DNA of 64,000 nt from Strix aluco (GCF_031877795.1 NC_133970.1:46131287-46195286), one strand, 5' to 3'; counted from the stretch's first letter, positions 40,362-54,846 are shown. Made by a program: numbers and translations. Notes: generated by a model not told the origin, from the sequence alone.

Positions 40362-41395
40362 ATCTCCATCACTATTGGAACAGCCATTGGGCACAAAATC
40401 AATGTCCATACTGTAAATAAGTGTATGCTTATTTATTTTGGGAGAAAAAAAGTATACATATAGTTGAGTCTGGTAGACATTTATTTATACTGTGTCATGT
40501 TTTATAATTTATACATAAAATGTCTGGTTGACTGTACACCTTGATTTTTGAAGAAATTTATTCATTAGGGGAAGAACAGTGTTATTTATTGTAAGGTCTC
40601 TTGCTTGTAAAGTTAAGCTTTTCTTTTTTCTTGTAAACTATAAAAGTCCATTCCTTAGAGCTTACCCACATGATCTCATCTCTGTTTCACTGATGTTAAC
40701 TCTTTTCCACTTTAACAAACTTGCATGTCAGTTTCTGTTATGTTTATTTATTGGATTTTTCTGCTTGCTGGTTCTGTACATAAAAGATCCCTCTGGTTTT
40801 TGTTTACAAGGAATCTTGACTGACCAAAAGGCATTGTAACTGACTTAAATATATTTCCAGGGTACAGTGAGGTGATCTTTAAGGAAACCTCTTCCACTTC
40901 ACTTTTCTCTACTTCTGATCATATCATATACTGAAGTGATCTCAATGTGCTGAGCATATATACTGTACTATACACATTCTGGACTCAAAGAAATCAAATT
41001 ATGAAGGTTGTTAATAGCTACAGGGCTAACTGTAATAAGAATAACGGGTTTATTTTATATTATTTTTATTGCTTTCTTTTTTTGCAACGTGTAAATGTTT
41101 TGTCAGATGTTTCCTTTAAGATGGTCTTGCAGTACCACTTTCAAAGTTTTGTTTTCCCAATCAGTGTGTCACTAAAAGTTATATTAAAGCTTTATCAGTT
41201 CAAGTTTCTTGCTTTTCATAATACTTTTTTTCTGATGTAATTTTATATTTTCAAACATGGTGAGTTAAATATAAATTCATTTAAATATATAGTTTTGTAC
41301 TTTTCTACCATGTAAATGTGCAATGTATATAAAAGTTATAATGTGTATTTGTAAATAAATGATGAGTGAAAAAATAAAAAATGGAATTTTCCCTA
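40362..41395 (+). other. FST: FST 3' untranslated region and poly(A) signals
   Basis: About 1 kb of AT-rich sequence follows the stop codon. It has several ATTTA-type elements (near 40428, 40480, 40580 and 40741) that usually shorten mRNA half-life. AATAAA occurs at 41354-41359 and 41373-41378, so cleavage is expected around 41375-41400. Confidence 0.8.
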
Positions 41396-41784
41396 TAGGC
41401 AGTCCTCAGTTTTTGGTTCTAAAGGGTTCTGGACCTCTGGTGCAAGAGAAGACATACTGGTGGTTAGGGTAAAGGAGGCTTGTGCATGATGTAGCAGCAA
41501 AACACACTGGTTAAGGCCAAAGCTTTCAGCTGACATTGATACAAGAAACCCTTTTTTCAGACAGGAACAATGTCTCCAGTTCATTGATATTAATTAATTT
41601 TAAATCTAAGTACACTGATGGAGGAGAAGAGATTTGGCATTTTTGTTTCCCTCACCATCCTCTAAATAAAAAGTCTGTCATTTCTTGGACATACTTAATT
41701 TTCATATTTCTAGGAGGTTTTGAACATGCATTTGAATTTTTGCTAAGCTTCAGATCCATGTTACTGGGGTTGAAGTTGTATCAC

Positions 41785-43360
41785 TGTGTTGGGTTTGTGT
41801 GTGGCAGGGTTTTGGTAGTGGGGAAGGGGCTACAGGGGTAGCTCCTGTGAGAAGCATCTAGAAGCTACCCCGGTTCCACATCAGACCTGCCTATGGCCAA
41901 GACTGAGCCAATTAGCGACAGTGGTTGCACCTCTGTGACAACATATTTAAGAGGGGAAGAACCTGCTGGGCAAGTGGGAAGTGAGATGTGAGAGAAGTAC
42001 TTATGCAGACACCAAGGGCAGTGAAGAAGAAGGAAGGGGAGGTGTGCCAGAGCAGAGATTTTCCTGCAGCCCATGGTGAGATGGCAGGCTGTCCCCCTGA
42101 TGAAAGATTAAAGATTAAACCAAAAAGAAACATTTCACAGGACAAGGCCTTGGGAGGGAATAATAGGCTCAAAGATAGTAGACCCTTACAAAATGAAGAG
42201 AAAAGAACAGATGGAACCTTGAATTGAGGAACAAGGAAACCTCCCTTGGTCATGTGCTCAGATATACCATAAAGACTGCCCAAGTTGTGTCCTTTAGATT
42301 AATTTAGCTCATTATAATGTGAAAACCACACCTCTTGATGAGAAAAAGCCCCCTACTCAGATAAGACCCCCACCCTTTGAGTTTGCGCAGAATAATAAAA
42401 AGACACTAACTTTAAATCGAGGCAAGGCATGTTATTAACCAATGAGGAACAAAGTGATAAGAAATTAACCAGTGGTCATTACATTAAACATATATTCATG
42501 TAGTTTGAAGTGTATAAATATGTCACTTGCCTGTGTGTGGTGTGCTAGCTTTGTGGGCACCTAGCACCCATCTCTGCACAGATATGGATTAAACAAATAT
42601 CTCAACTCTGTGTGTTTTTCAGCTCATTGCACACTGGGTAAAAGAATGCAGATTTTGGGACAACACCCCTGCAGCCCATGGAGGTCACCGGTGGAGCAGA
42701 TGCCCACCTGCAGCCCATGGAGGACCCCATGTCGGAGCAGGGGGCTGTGCCCGAAGAAGGCCGGGACTCTGAGGGCAGCCCACGCTGGAGCAGTCTGTTC
42801 CTGAAGGACTGCATCGCGTGGAAGGGACCCACGCTGGAGCAGTTCGGGAAGGGCTGCAGCCCATGGGAAGGACTCACGTTGGAGGAGTTTGTGGAGGACT
42901 GTCTCCCGTGGGAAGGAGCCCATGCTGGAGCAGGGGAAGAATGTGAGGAGTCCTCCTCCTGAGGAGGAAGGAGTGGCAGAAACAACGTGTGATGAACTGA
43001 CTGCAACCCCCATTCCCTGACTCCCTGCGCTGCTCTGGGGGGAGGAGGTAGAGAAAATCAGGAGTAAATCTGAGCCTGGGAAAAAGGGAGGGGTGGCGGT
43101 AAGTTGTTTTAAGATGTGGTTGTATTTCTCACTATCCTACTCTGATTTGATTGGTAAATTCGTAGTGGTGGTGGTGTTCAAATTAAATTGATGTTTCTTT
43201 CCCAAATCAAGTCTGTCTTTTGCCCATGACCATAATTGGTGAGTGAGCCCTTCCTGTCCTTGTCTTAACCTGAGCCTTTTATATTTTCTCCTCCCTATTC
43301 CACCAGGGTGAGCAAGTGGCTGTGTGGTGTTTAGTTGCCGGCTGGGTCTAAACCATGACA
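41785..43360 (+). mobile_element. Solo LTR (about 1 kb) carrying a nested LTR
   Basis: The outer element begins TGTGTTGGGTTTG and ends CTAAACCATGACA, with an imperfect duplication ATCAC/ATCAT (41780-41784 and 43361-43365). Its right half contains degenerate repeats built on CAGCCCATGGAGG and GGAGCAG units, which give a 94-codon open frame (42678-42962) with no known domain. A TATA-like ACATATTTAAGAGG (near 41940) indicates + orientation. A second LTR is inserted at 42098-42665. Confidence 0.8.
42098..42665 (+). mobile_element. Nested solo LTR, 4-bp duplication
   Basis: This 568-bp unit begins TGATGAAAGATTAAAG and ends TTTTGGGACAACA. CCCC flanks it on both sides (42094-42097 and 42666-42669). 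Removing it restores the run CCCCCTGCAGCCCATGG in the outer LTR. Four-base duplications suit class I (gammaretrovirus-like) elements. TATA-like GTATAAATATG lies near 42510. Confidence 0.75.
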
Positions 43361-43365
43361 ATCAT

Positions 43366-45487
43366 CATTTTAGATGACCCATAGAAAAAGCAAAACATGG
43401 CCTAGTTGCCTAAATGCACAATGTATAATAATTAGCACAAAAGACAAAAAAAACCCCAACCTCAAACCATCAAAGAACACATTATCACTTGGAAATTATT
43501 TGTCCTCAAAAGGAAGGTTAATTCAGAAATTCTTTTTGATGAACCAATATTCAGACTTGACACACTTTTAAGAATGGATACTAATACAGTGAATTGAGGA
43601 AAGGTCACAGCCATAAACACAGCAAGGGTCAAAATGCTACCTGGGTTATGCTGTTCTCCCAAATAAGGCCCCACTTATCAAAATTTCTCTATCATACTGC
43701 ATAAAATTTAAAAATATACTTAAGTACCTTATTCAATAGTGTTTAAGTACTTTGCTGAACTGAGGTTTGAGAGCAGAAGTTGACTTACCCATTTTGTTTA
43801 AATACAGATCATATTTAAAGGCTGTTCCTGCTACAGAGCAAACTCTAATTTGTTGTGGATTGTTTAGCATTATCCAAAGCAAATATAATTTATTCATCTA
43901 TGAATACATAAAAACTACAGTGTGCATTTATAATATTGTATTCAAAATAATAATAAAAAATACTGCCCTTCATCCTCCTGTTGCTTCGTTTAGACAAGTA
44001 GTCTCTTTGGAAGAAAGTGCATGATGAGAGGAGCAAAGGGTTCAGGAGGTCAACAGAACCCAGAATAAAAGAATGGGGGCTGGGAAAACAGAGGGATGGA
44101 AAAAGAACTTATTGGAAAATCTCTTGAGGAACTAATGAACACATGACAATGACATAGAGACAAAATGTTTAATAGATGTGGAGAGTATTGAAGGAGATTC
44201 TTCTCAAATTCAGATAGGTGCCAGCTACTTCATTTCCAACAAAACAGCAACATTAAAAGACTGTTTTTAATTGTAAATATATTTACATGTCTTACAGAGA
44301 TACTGTAGCAGAGCAGGATTTCTAGGTTCTAATTTTGTGCTGGTTCAGAAAATAACTTTGAGAAAGTCACTGACAGCCAAATTCAATAAAGCAACAAAAA
44401 TGCCAAGAAGCTATATTTACACATGTACGTGAAACAGGCACAAAAATCTACATCAGGGTTTTGCTGATAAAATTATCTAAAAGTTCTGCTACTGCATTTC
44501 CCATCACTACTGCTATTTCTATACTGCTGAAAATCTTGAAACCTACCTTGAACCTGCTTGTGATGTACAGATGAGGACACTTCATGAGGTAGGCATCTTC
44601 TGAGCATGCCTAACATACACCAACCTTGGCATGAAGCACAACAGCCCCAGAGACTTTCTCACAGAAACATGTCCAGAGGTTGTGGCAGCACGACTGCCAA
44701 CATTTTACATAATATCACACTTGTAGATAAGGCACTTGTTCATGAAGTGGGAGATGCAGGTTCACTGGCAGTCCTGAGGAGATCATTCCCATATCTCCCA
44801 AGAGTGCATCCACCACCAGCTCAAGGTGAAGCTCAAGCTGGAGAACTGTCTGTCATGCCTACTGAAGCCATACTTCTGTATTGGAGAGGAAGCAAGATTC
44901 ATTGAGAAAGGATAATTTGCAACCCTAATAGGTACTCCTTTTGAAGAGGAAGTCCTGGGTTCTTGCCCCAGGGGCTGCCTACACATTTTGCATTTGTAAT
45001 TGAGTAACATACATAAATAGCGCTTGAAGCAGGGGCCAGAATCCAGGTTGCCTCCCCTTCTCCTTCCCCCAGTAGGTAAGTGCCTCCATCCTTAAGCTAT
45101 GAAATCATATTTAACACCCTGTTTAAATCAAGATTACACCTCTTTCTACACTGAGTCATAGCTACAACAGGAGAGGCTTTACTTTTTTTCTTTCTTCTCT
45201 TCTAGGCTTGTACATGGGGAACTTCCTGGGAAGTGGAAATATTAACTTAATTCTCTCAGTCTAAGGAAGGTACTGAATCAGTTTTTCCTGCTTCCAGTCT
45301 TTTTTTTTGTGTTTTTTGTTTTGGTTTGGTTTTGTTTTGCTTACTCTCTTAATGCACAGAGGTGGTCCATAGACTAAGGGAATGATATCTGTGTATCAAA
45401 GGATGGGAAGGGGAGGTGGTGGTAGTTAATGAGTGTGTATTGGATAGTGTGGGTCCTGAGCATGATGTAAATGATATGAAAAAGGAC
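43366..45487. other. No gene recognised
   Basis: This is AT-rich intergenic sequence downstream of FST. Open frames are at most 99 codons, without motifs. Confidence 0.45.
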
Positions 45488-46089
45488 TGTTGTGGTTTAA
45501 CCCCAGCCAACAAATAAGCCCCACACAGCCACTCGCTCACTCCCCCCTGGTAGGATGGGAGAGAATCAGAAGGGTAAAAGTGAGAAAACCCACGGGTTGA
45601 GATAAAGACAGTTTCATAGGAAAAGCAAAAGCTGCGCACGCAAGCAAAGCAAAACAAGGAATTCAGTCACTCCTTCCCATGGGCAGGCAGGTGCTCAGCC
45701 ATCTCCAGGAAAGCAGGGCTCCATCACACATAAGGGCTACTTGGGGAGACAAGCACCATCACTCCAAACGTCCCCCCTTCCTCCTTCTTCCCCCAGCTTT
45801 ACATGCTGAGTATGATGTCCTATGGCATGAAATATCCCTTTGGTCAGTGGGGGTCAGCTGTCCCAGCTGTGTCTCCTCCCAACTTCTTGTGCACCCCCAG
45901 CCCACTCGCTGGTGGGGTGGGGTGGGGTGGGGTGAGGAGCAGAAAAGGCCTTGACTCTGTGTAAGCGCTGCTCAGCAAGAACTAAAACATCCCTGTATTA
46001 TCAACACTGTTTCCAGCACAAATCCAAAACATAGTCCCATACAAGCTAATATGGAAAAAATTAACTCTATCCCAGTCAAAACCAGCACA
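45488..46089 (-). mobile_element. Solo LTR, ERV-L-like family
   Basis: This LTR of about 600 bp runs on the + strand from TGTTGTGGTTTAACCCC to CAAAACCAGCACA. It is related to the LTRs at 13618 and 19409: it shares blocks such as CAGGAAAGCAGGGCTC and GAAATATCCCTTTGGTCAG. No clear target-site duplication was found, so the ends may be off by a few bases. It contains a GTGGG minisatellite (45910-45935). Confidence 0.8.
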
Positions 46090-46094
46090 ACAGG

Positions 46095-48095
46095 CTATCC
46101 TGGATGTTGTTTAAATGAAGAAACAGAAACGTCTGGATGCCTAAGTACAAGAAGGAGGTTTCCAGCTCTGAAACCATCTTGCACAATCTCCTAAAACCAG
46201 AAAGGAAATACTTTTTCAGAAATATCTTTCTCTTCAGTGTTTTCTATTGTCTGGCATACGTATTCCCCTTGCTGTAAATCACATTTCTGAAACTCCTAGT
46301 TCACCATAGTGTGTACTTGGGTACTGAATCCCAGGCCTGTGAACTCCATTCACAAATGCAGGCACTTAAAAGTCAGGCACAGTAACACAGAGTGGAGTGT
46401 GTATGCTTAAAAACAGAAACCCATATTCTGGCACTTAAGTAAAATCAGCTTAATTCCATGAGACCCAGCTTGAGGCATTTGAATGATAAGAAAAAAAAAA
46501 AAAAAGCCCTGGTTCCCAAATGTATTTGTCTGTGCAGTACATGCAAGTCAGTATACATAATTTTGATCACACTGAAATGCATTCCTGATAGCTGTTCATA
46601 TGACAGACTTAAGAACAGTATAAGGGACCTCTTTTGCACCTTTTATTGCTTTGCTTGCTTTCTGTCTGCTAATATAGCTCAACTAAAACTACATTCCAAG
46701 CCTTTCAGTAAATTTCAAACAGCTGCCATTTCTTTTTTTTATGACATAAAAATGTTTCCTTCTTTCCCTCCAAATGGGAATCAGGTGAAATTAAATTCCA
46801 GTATGCAGTGCTGTTCTCTAAGCAGTGACTTTTTACTATACAATGAATCACCAGCACAGAACCATCTGTAGCATCCCTTTGAAGAACTAGGATTCCATGC
46901 TTCCTGGTGAAGCATAACATTTGTACATAGATCAAGTGGTTCACAAGGTATCAGATTTTAAATTCATAACTCTCTAAAGATAAGGCAATTACGCTTTTTG
47001 TTTGGTATTGCTGTAATTCCAAGGCCTGCCTGACCCATTATGGCAGCATGAATTTTGCAGGTAGTATATGAAAAATAGTACCCACTAGTTAACTCTTTAA
47101 AATATTTTTTTTTCTGATAGACATAAATACATAATGGACCTTAGTGGCTGGATTTTGCTGACACTCACTTGGGATTACCTGTATAATTCACAGCTTCATT
47201 ACTCTTAAACAATGTGGCCAATGAAATTATCACACAGTGGAGAAATATGACATGAAAACAAGGTAAGACCCATAATGTTCAGCTCAAAGACCAATTTGGA
47301 GTTAAAACCATACATATGGCTTGTTTTCCTGTAATTTATAGGTACATTCTTTTGCTCTCTTAATCTTTAAATGGATTTGTTCAACTTCGCCATGGGATTG
47401 AAGAGCACTAATGTGTCAGAAAACTGAGAAGAAAGGAACTTTGGACTTTGATAACAGCTAATCAGACCTACTAGATGCAGTTACAGGATAATGATCTTAC
47501 CAAGGTGGTCCAGTGTAGATTTGAATGTGTAAAGGCCCATGAATTTCCACCAGCGCAACTCAGTAATAGCATCTGAACCTCCCAGTGCTTCAGTGAGGTC
47601 TACAGATACTCAGAACTCCCTAAAATGAAACCACTGCATTCACATTCAAGAAGTAAATTTTAGTCACCCAGTTTTAAAGATTTTTGAAATATTTTAAAAT
47701 GAATGTTGGAACTATTTTTCATAGCATGTTAGAGGTTCACAGCAAAGGCAGCATTATTACCCTGGGTAGCATGATTGTATGCAAAAATATAGTTTTACAT
47801 AAGAACAGTTTTAAAATCTTTCCCAAGATCCCTTAGCAATTTGGAATGCTCTTATTCAGATAACAGTGTTCCTATTGATCTTCTGCTGAGCTTCATGTTA
47901 TGTACTCTTATTTTAAGTTTCAATCACTTCATATTTTAAGAGGCACCTGGAACTACAAAGATGATGTTGATGGGCGGCCGCTGTTAGAAACACTTAGAAG
48001 ATACTAAAATGTGCTACCATTTGATTTCTGAATTAGAAACATTGCTAAAAGAGGTCTCAGGGCAAGATATGTAGATAAACCAGATAGGTAGTTAT
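46095..48095. other. No gene recognised
   Basis: This is unique AT-rich sequence; an A tract lies near 46490. No domain-bearing open frame or RNA gene was seen. Confidence 0.45.
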
Positions 48096-48099
48096 GCAA

Positions 48100-48375
48100 G
48101 TCCTTGGAAAATGTGGCACTGATGACAAGCGAGCCCAGTGGAGGGCCATCAGGATGCTCAGGGGCTGGAACACCTGGCCTGCGAGGGGAGCCCAAGGGAT
48201 GGGGCTGCTTCTGCCTGGAGAAGGGAAGGCTTTGGGGGCACCTCAGAGCAGCCTTCTCCTGCCTACAAGTTCATGCTGGGTATAAGGAATTTTCCCCATG
48301 AGGACAATCCAGCAGATGAGCTCCTGACATCCCTTCCAAGCTGAATTATCCTATGATCCTATGAAGATCCTATGT
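48100..48375 (+). repeat. CR1 LINE 3' fragment
   Basis: The text resembles the CR1 3' end (GGGCCATCAGGATGCTCAGG, then GACATCCCTTCCAAGCTGAAT). It terminates in a short CCTATGATCCTATGAAGATCCTATG-type repeat, the usual CR1 tail, so the copy is in + orientation and strongly 5'-truncated. Confidence 0.75.
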
Positions 48376-51300
48376 CTTTAAGTCTTTTAAGTCTTACAGA
48401 CTCCAAAATCAGAAAGGAATGTCCAGTTAAAAAGAAACAATTCCCTGAAGAAACATTCATGGAACAACCATGTCACAGCTGTTGGATGCAATTGTCATCA
48501 GAGATATAGAGTGTTCCTTCTCTAATATGCCTTTCCCTTACACAATCCTTAAGTGATCCTAAAATTTCCCATAAATGCTATTTTCCCACTGATTTTAGAG
48601 AAACTTTTTGCTGTGCAAAGAATGCAGTATCTATTCACTAGAATATTAATTCTGTGCAGAGTAGAATGCATAGTGGAGAAAATGCAAGTGAATGCACAAA
48701 AGTTTCTGTCTGTATTTTTAAGTGAAAACAAGTAAATAAGATGAAAGAGTAAAGTAGTTAAAACTATTGTATTGTTCAGTTTGCAAATTTTGTTTTAGGA
48801 CTGACAATAATTCTCAAAGTCACAATAACAAGTGCCAGATAGACTGGTCAAGACAGCAAGGAAAGCAAAAAAACCCCAAGGCAAGACACTTAGAAAAATA
48901 ATGGATAATGCCCACTGGAGCAACTAAAAAGAGCCCTGCAGGGATGTTTCCCATAATCTTTTCCCACATACAGATGGTTTAGTCAGAGCAATTCAAATCC
49001 TTGTTTCAAATGGTGACTCCACCAAAACTACAAAGAGCCTAAAATGCTTGGAATAAAAGATATACAAATATTGAGTATTTCCACATTTGGACTCGACCTT
49101 TAGAGAAATGAATTTTCATTCATTTTATGAGAAAGGAAAAAGGGACTGAGTCTATCTCTATAAAGATACAGACCTGGAGCTTCAAATTTATACAGCCCAC
49201 AAACTTGAGAGTTACACTTCCCAACCCAGCATGCCTGGAAGCTGTGACAATTCATTTCTTAATCTCCCTGGCATTCTCCACTTATGGGCTCTGATGGAAC
49301 TTCAGCCTTAATTGAAAGGCACTTGCCACTGTCAGCAACCTAGCAAGCAGCACCACATGCGCTGATGGGGAGAAATCTAGCCAGGGCCCACAGCAGAAGC
49401 CCAGTCAAACCCCTCATTTCCTATCTAGAAGAAAGGCCAGAATCTGAAGTGTTTAGCTGCAGTCTGTGTACAGCAAAGGTAGCATAACATCTAGACTTGA
49501 GGCCATACAGAGTCTTTGGATGTATTTCACAGATATACTGCAAGTTAGCAAATAGCTGCTTACCTCATACTGCAAAAAATACATGGTGAGGCTTAGTATG
49601 GGCTGTTCCTCATATTAATACCATTTCGTCTGTAAATGCAGGTGAATCATTGCAGTGCACTTTTGGAGCCACACATTCAGATACATACTTAGGACCTTAA
49701 AAACATTTGGGAGTAAATCCTACTTACTGCTCACCCCCTCCCAGTTCTCCTCAGTAATGAATCAGTCAGGATCTAGATAACTTTTCTGAAAAAAAGTCAG
49801 TGAGAAATTTCCACTTTATAATTTTTTTTTTTTCTGCCCAAAATGAGAGAAAGCATATGGAAAACTGGGAGAAACAGAGAAGCAACAGAAAAGTGTCATA
49901 GCAAGGAAAATGAAAAAAGGGAAGGGCAGAGTAAAGATCCCAGGAAAAGAGTACAAGACCAAAGAGAAATAAAATTATGCTAAAAGTCATATGTGAAGAA
50001 CTACACACAAGAAACCCATTTTTATCAGCTCCTCAGATGTATAAGCAATGCTATGAACTCTGAAGTGCCATCTACTGGTATATCTTGTGTTAACTAACCA
50101 TGTTGCTTGGAGTCCACCATGGGACACATGAAAACTGGAGATTTATCTTTTCCTCTGCCAATGACTTTTTGGTGACTGTGAGTAACAGACCTTGCCAGAA
50201 CAGTGTGCTAATCTCCCCACTGTAAAATTAAGATATTAAGATTTCGTAACCTGTGTACTCTCACAACCTGTGCAAAGCAATTTGAGATCTATTGCTAAAA
50301 AGTTCTGCAAGAGAAGTAGGAACTTTTGCAGCAGCATCTCTGTGCCCAAACATGGCACTCCGGAGGTTAAAAAATGAAGTGGGAGATACAGAAGAACAGA
50401 AGACAACGGAGGAAGAAGAAGGGAGAAGAGGGTAAAAACCAGTAGGAGTTAAGGAGGAGGAGAGTTGATAGAATACAGTGTGATTAATTGCTAAGGACAA
50501 TACAATTCACACTGCAGTTTTAGCAGATGTGTATGTGTTGCTCCAGCTGTGGGAACAGCAGTTTCCAGATTTTGTTTCTGACACACAATAACTGTGAACT
50601 CTATAATGTGCAAATAATAAATCTAAGCAGCACCTCAACATATGAATGAGAAAGAAAAAGAGGCTCATATTTTCAGAAGTGTTAGCACATATTTGTCAAC
50701 ACCAAACTTAGCTAAATAGCACAAAGAAAGACTACAAGACAATGGTAACACATACCCAAAGCAGTATGTGAGCTTGCAAGTAGATACATGGTTTTGAAAA
50801 ACTGACCCATGTTTAATAGGTAAGGCCTTCAGGGATGGCAGACTATGCAAGGTCTTGGGTAGACTGGATGGGTTTGTTTTGCTGATATATTTACTGGATG
50901 GTATGTTAATTTTTTCAATATATATATATATAAATATATAGAGAGCAGTTTGCAAGTTAGGGTCGTGACCCCACTTGGGGCCTGCAAGCCTAGAAGTGAA
51001 AATGAAAGTGGGGTTGTGACCCTGGAAGTAGGGTTGCTAAGGGAAAACTTTGGGAAGCATTGATGTTGTGCTACTAGGTGAGACACCTACGTGGATGGTG
51101 ATTTTAATCACTGCTGAGGGATAAAGTTTTTAGCAGTGTCTATATTTCTCAGAGACTTAAGTCTTATTTCTGACTGATTTACTGCCAGATTCAAGTAAAG
51201 GTCTCGGGTACATAAAGAGAGATTTGAGAATTAAATTCAGGATTGTGTGTACTACATCTTGAAAAGATCAGACCCATCATGTAGTGAAGACAGATCCACC

Positions 51301-54300
51301 ATTTTCTTTAAAATATCCATTGGTAGCTGCAGTCTACGCACTCACCTCTGCCATTTTTCAGGAGGGTGATCTTACAACCAAGGCATCATCGTGAGATGTA
51401 GCCAAGTTTATGGGTTTTGCTCAACTCTTCCATGTTACCAGGGGAGGTGGGGGTTGCCCCATACCACCTGCATGATCTTTGGGCAAGGAAAGAATATGTT
51501 TGATTAAGGAAAGAGTCAGTATGTTGAGGAAGCATACTGAATAGAAAGTGATAGCCACTCTGAAGAAAAGACTAAGTCTTACTCAGTTCTTTAGAAGAAG
51601 TGGCACAGATACCTTCTTCAAGAACAGATTCTAAGCTTGAATTCAGCGTGGATTTTGAAGGTTTAAGGTTCAGTTGCTAGTACACACTCACCAAGTGGCA
51701 CTTCCGGCACCCTAGGATATCCTGGTTCGTCTCCAGCTGCTGTTCCCAAAGGACACAATTCTTCCATAGCTCCTGTGTCATATTTGACAGCCCCATGAGG
51801 AAGCTTGTGATATCCTAATGAGTTTTAAATGGAACAAGATCCCTATGTGTGGACAAGTGAATTGAGCCCTTAGGCTCCTAAATCATGTAAGTACTTCTGA
51901 ATACAGTCATGAAAAGTAGACTTAAAGAGTTGTACCTCCTTATTTCTCATGCTTTATGCACATTTAATTCAATCTCAAATTATACTGTGCTATGACTGCA
52001 GCATTCACGGTAGAGCTGGAGAATATTCCTGACTTTCACCTAGAGAAATATTTTGTAGTTAGTAAAAGAACATTTGTGATATGTAGCATGCCATTTCAGT
52101 AAGTGAAGAGGCATTAACAGCTGATTTTTAGCAGTGACATATCTCTGTTTCTCATTTATTAGTAATTTATATTGATTTATACCAGGATTAATTACCGATG
52201 CAAATATTTCACCCATATTTTTCTGTCACATGCAGGGAAAAAATGCATAGCTGTGAATAATCCATACAATGGTTTATGAAGCCCAAATTCCTCAGAGAGT
52301 ATCAGATATCCACCTGGTGTCCCCGAGTGTTGTATTTCGCATTCAGATCTCTGAATTAACAGATGTGTACAGTCACATACAGGCAAAAAGCTCCTTCTTG
52401 ATACTACATCTGAGGAGGCTCATGGGCACTGTTTATTTTAACAAAATCATGGGTTATGTTGTGCTTGTGAAATTTGTTCTAAATCTACTTGTTTCAGAAT
52501 GTTAATAACCAGTATTCTGCATAGAGCTCAACTTTTAAGTTTTAGTTCATAAAGCACATCTAAAAAAGATAAGTGTACCTACTGCAATATGTTTCCAAAA
52601 ACAAAATAGCCATGATTTTGAGCAGAAGGCTCTGAATCTCAAAAACATACTTTTCTAATGTATGCAATCTTATTAAAAAGTAAATCTTATTATGCATTTT
52701 AGCCCAAACATTTCAGCACATGAGATCCAACACATTTAAAATCAGCTCAGGCAAATAAAATTTATAGAAGTTGTTATTATCAAAACTATAGTGTTAAAAA
52801 AGGGGAAGTCTCAGAAAGAAGGAACTTGATTTAAAACTTACAATATTTTAAAATACTGCACATTTCAGATCCTTCTATTTGCTGTGTTAAAATCTTTTTC
52901 TCCACAACTATGAAGGCTAGAAAGATGGTCTAATATGAAGCACAGACTTCTATGCATTCATGTTATGCAAGAACTTGAGCATTTTAAGAAACAAAACAAA
53001 AATAAATATTGAAAAACATGATAAAGTTGTAAGTCAGCAGGCCTGACTGCCAAGCAGAGAGGACTTTATTCAGAACTGTTCTGTGTCTATGAAACTGAAG
53101 CTTTTTCTGCAATTAAGAACATATCTTTTCATTAGTCCCACATAGGGCAATCATTCCCCTCATCTAGAAATGGTAATTCTAGTTTAAACATGTTTTAAAG
53201 GTATATCCTACTTCTGGTCAGTGAAGCAAGAGTCATATCTTCAGCAAGAGCATCAGCATACCTACATCTGCAGTAGGGCAGTGTGAAGCACAGTTATGAT
53301 GATGAAAAAAATTTGCATTGCTAGCAAACATAATCATGCCAATAAAACTTATTAAGTATAGACCAGACTTGAATACACTATTTTCTGAAGAACCACAGAA
53401 ACCAAGCTGATATTTGGGATTTGCTTTTTCACAGGAGCAAGTAGCCACAGCTGCTTATAAAGTTTTAATAGATGTGTTTTTTACTACAGTAGTAAATCAT
53501 ATAAAAACATAGCAAATAAGCTTTTATTATAGTCTTGTAAAAATAGTCAACAGCATGCATCAAGCCCAGAACCTACGTTCTGATGATGTTAATAAAGAAA
53601 AAAATATATTTTTTTATATATCTCATCTAGAGAAGAGGAAGAGTTTAATATGTCTGTCATTGTGAAATCCTCATCTTTTCTAATGAAAAGCAAAATATTT
53701 AAGGTCAATTTTTCAACAACTCATGGAAAAAAGCTTGCACACACTATTTGCATATTCAGACCAAATAATTGTCATTACTTGCACATACAGTCACTTGATG
53801 TACTGTCTGTCTCAAGCAGATTGGCTGCAGTCATGTGCACAGAATTCTCAAAGCTTCCTCAGGTTTCACAGAAACTGAAAATCATAGATGATATCTTTGT
53901 TTAAAGCCTCCATGGGGGGATGGTGGCTCAACAAAGTAGAGGGAGTGTAACAACTGTTGCTTATTTTCATGAGGGAGGTTAGACAGTCCCACCATTACAT
54001 GCATTCTTTCTTCCCTCTCCCCAAATTATGGAGCAGCACTGCTGCCAATAAATAAACATAGGCTGAGGAAGGAGGTGGATTTTTTTTCCCTTCCACCCCT
54101 TCCGTGAAGGCAAGTAGCCCTAAGCCACTGGGTTCAGTATGGAGAGCTGTGCTGGGGCTTAGGTTACTGAGCTAGAAAGGGACCCTGAATGGTATCCTGA
54201 GGAAGGCAGGGATACAATGAAATCTTCTGATAACACTGCACTGATAAGCTCAGCAGGACCACGGCACGGGTGTGCAACTGTAGCCTGAAATTGTTATCAA

Positions 54301-54846
54301 AGTTCCTGGCATATTTTTGGCTCGGACCAACTACTTCTCCCACAATTCAGTCATATTTCAGGGTTTTGCACAGGCCAAGGATCATCCCCAATAAGAATAC
54401 AGTTAATATAGTCAGAAGGGCAAAAGAGCTAGCCATATGGACTTGCCATCCCAGTTAGCTTCAGGACCAAAGAACATTCCTTAGTCCATTTTACTTACTA
54501 ATACAGACACAGTCTTCAAGTCAGATTTATATGCTGTATGTGTGAAACCCCTTATTTATATGGTTTAGGAATTGCTTGTATAACTTGCAAGTGATGGAAT
54601 GACATAAGACAAAGCCACAAATGAGCTGTGCATGATACTCATCTTAATTCTCTAGCAAAGGCACACATGTATCAACCTGTCTATGTTCCTTACTCCTTTA
54701 AATGTACTACAGAGATTTTTCTTGAAGAATCAGGAGAGACAGCAGGTAAGTTGATATACTCAATATCTTAATATGCAAACAGTGCACAAATAATACACTA
54801 ATAACACAAAATGTGCTTGCTATTAAAATACTTACGGAAAAAAAAT
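48376..54846. other. No gene recognised
   Basis: More than 6 kb of AT-rich intergenic DNA. It holds a TA microsatellite near 50920-50940 and homopolymer tracts, but no open frame above 96 codons. I see no NDUFS4 exon, although that gene neighbours FST in mammals. Confidence 0.45.

Noticed and set aside
42678-42962. 94-codon frame as a host gene
   Set aside because: It is built from degenerate repeats inside an LTR; no known domain. Kept only as a property of the LTR.
45488-46089. A target-site duplication for the LTR at 45.5 kb
   Set aside because: I tried several start and end choices; none gave an exact 4-6 bp match, so none is claimed.
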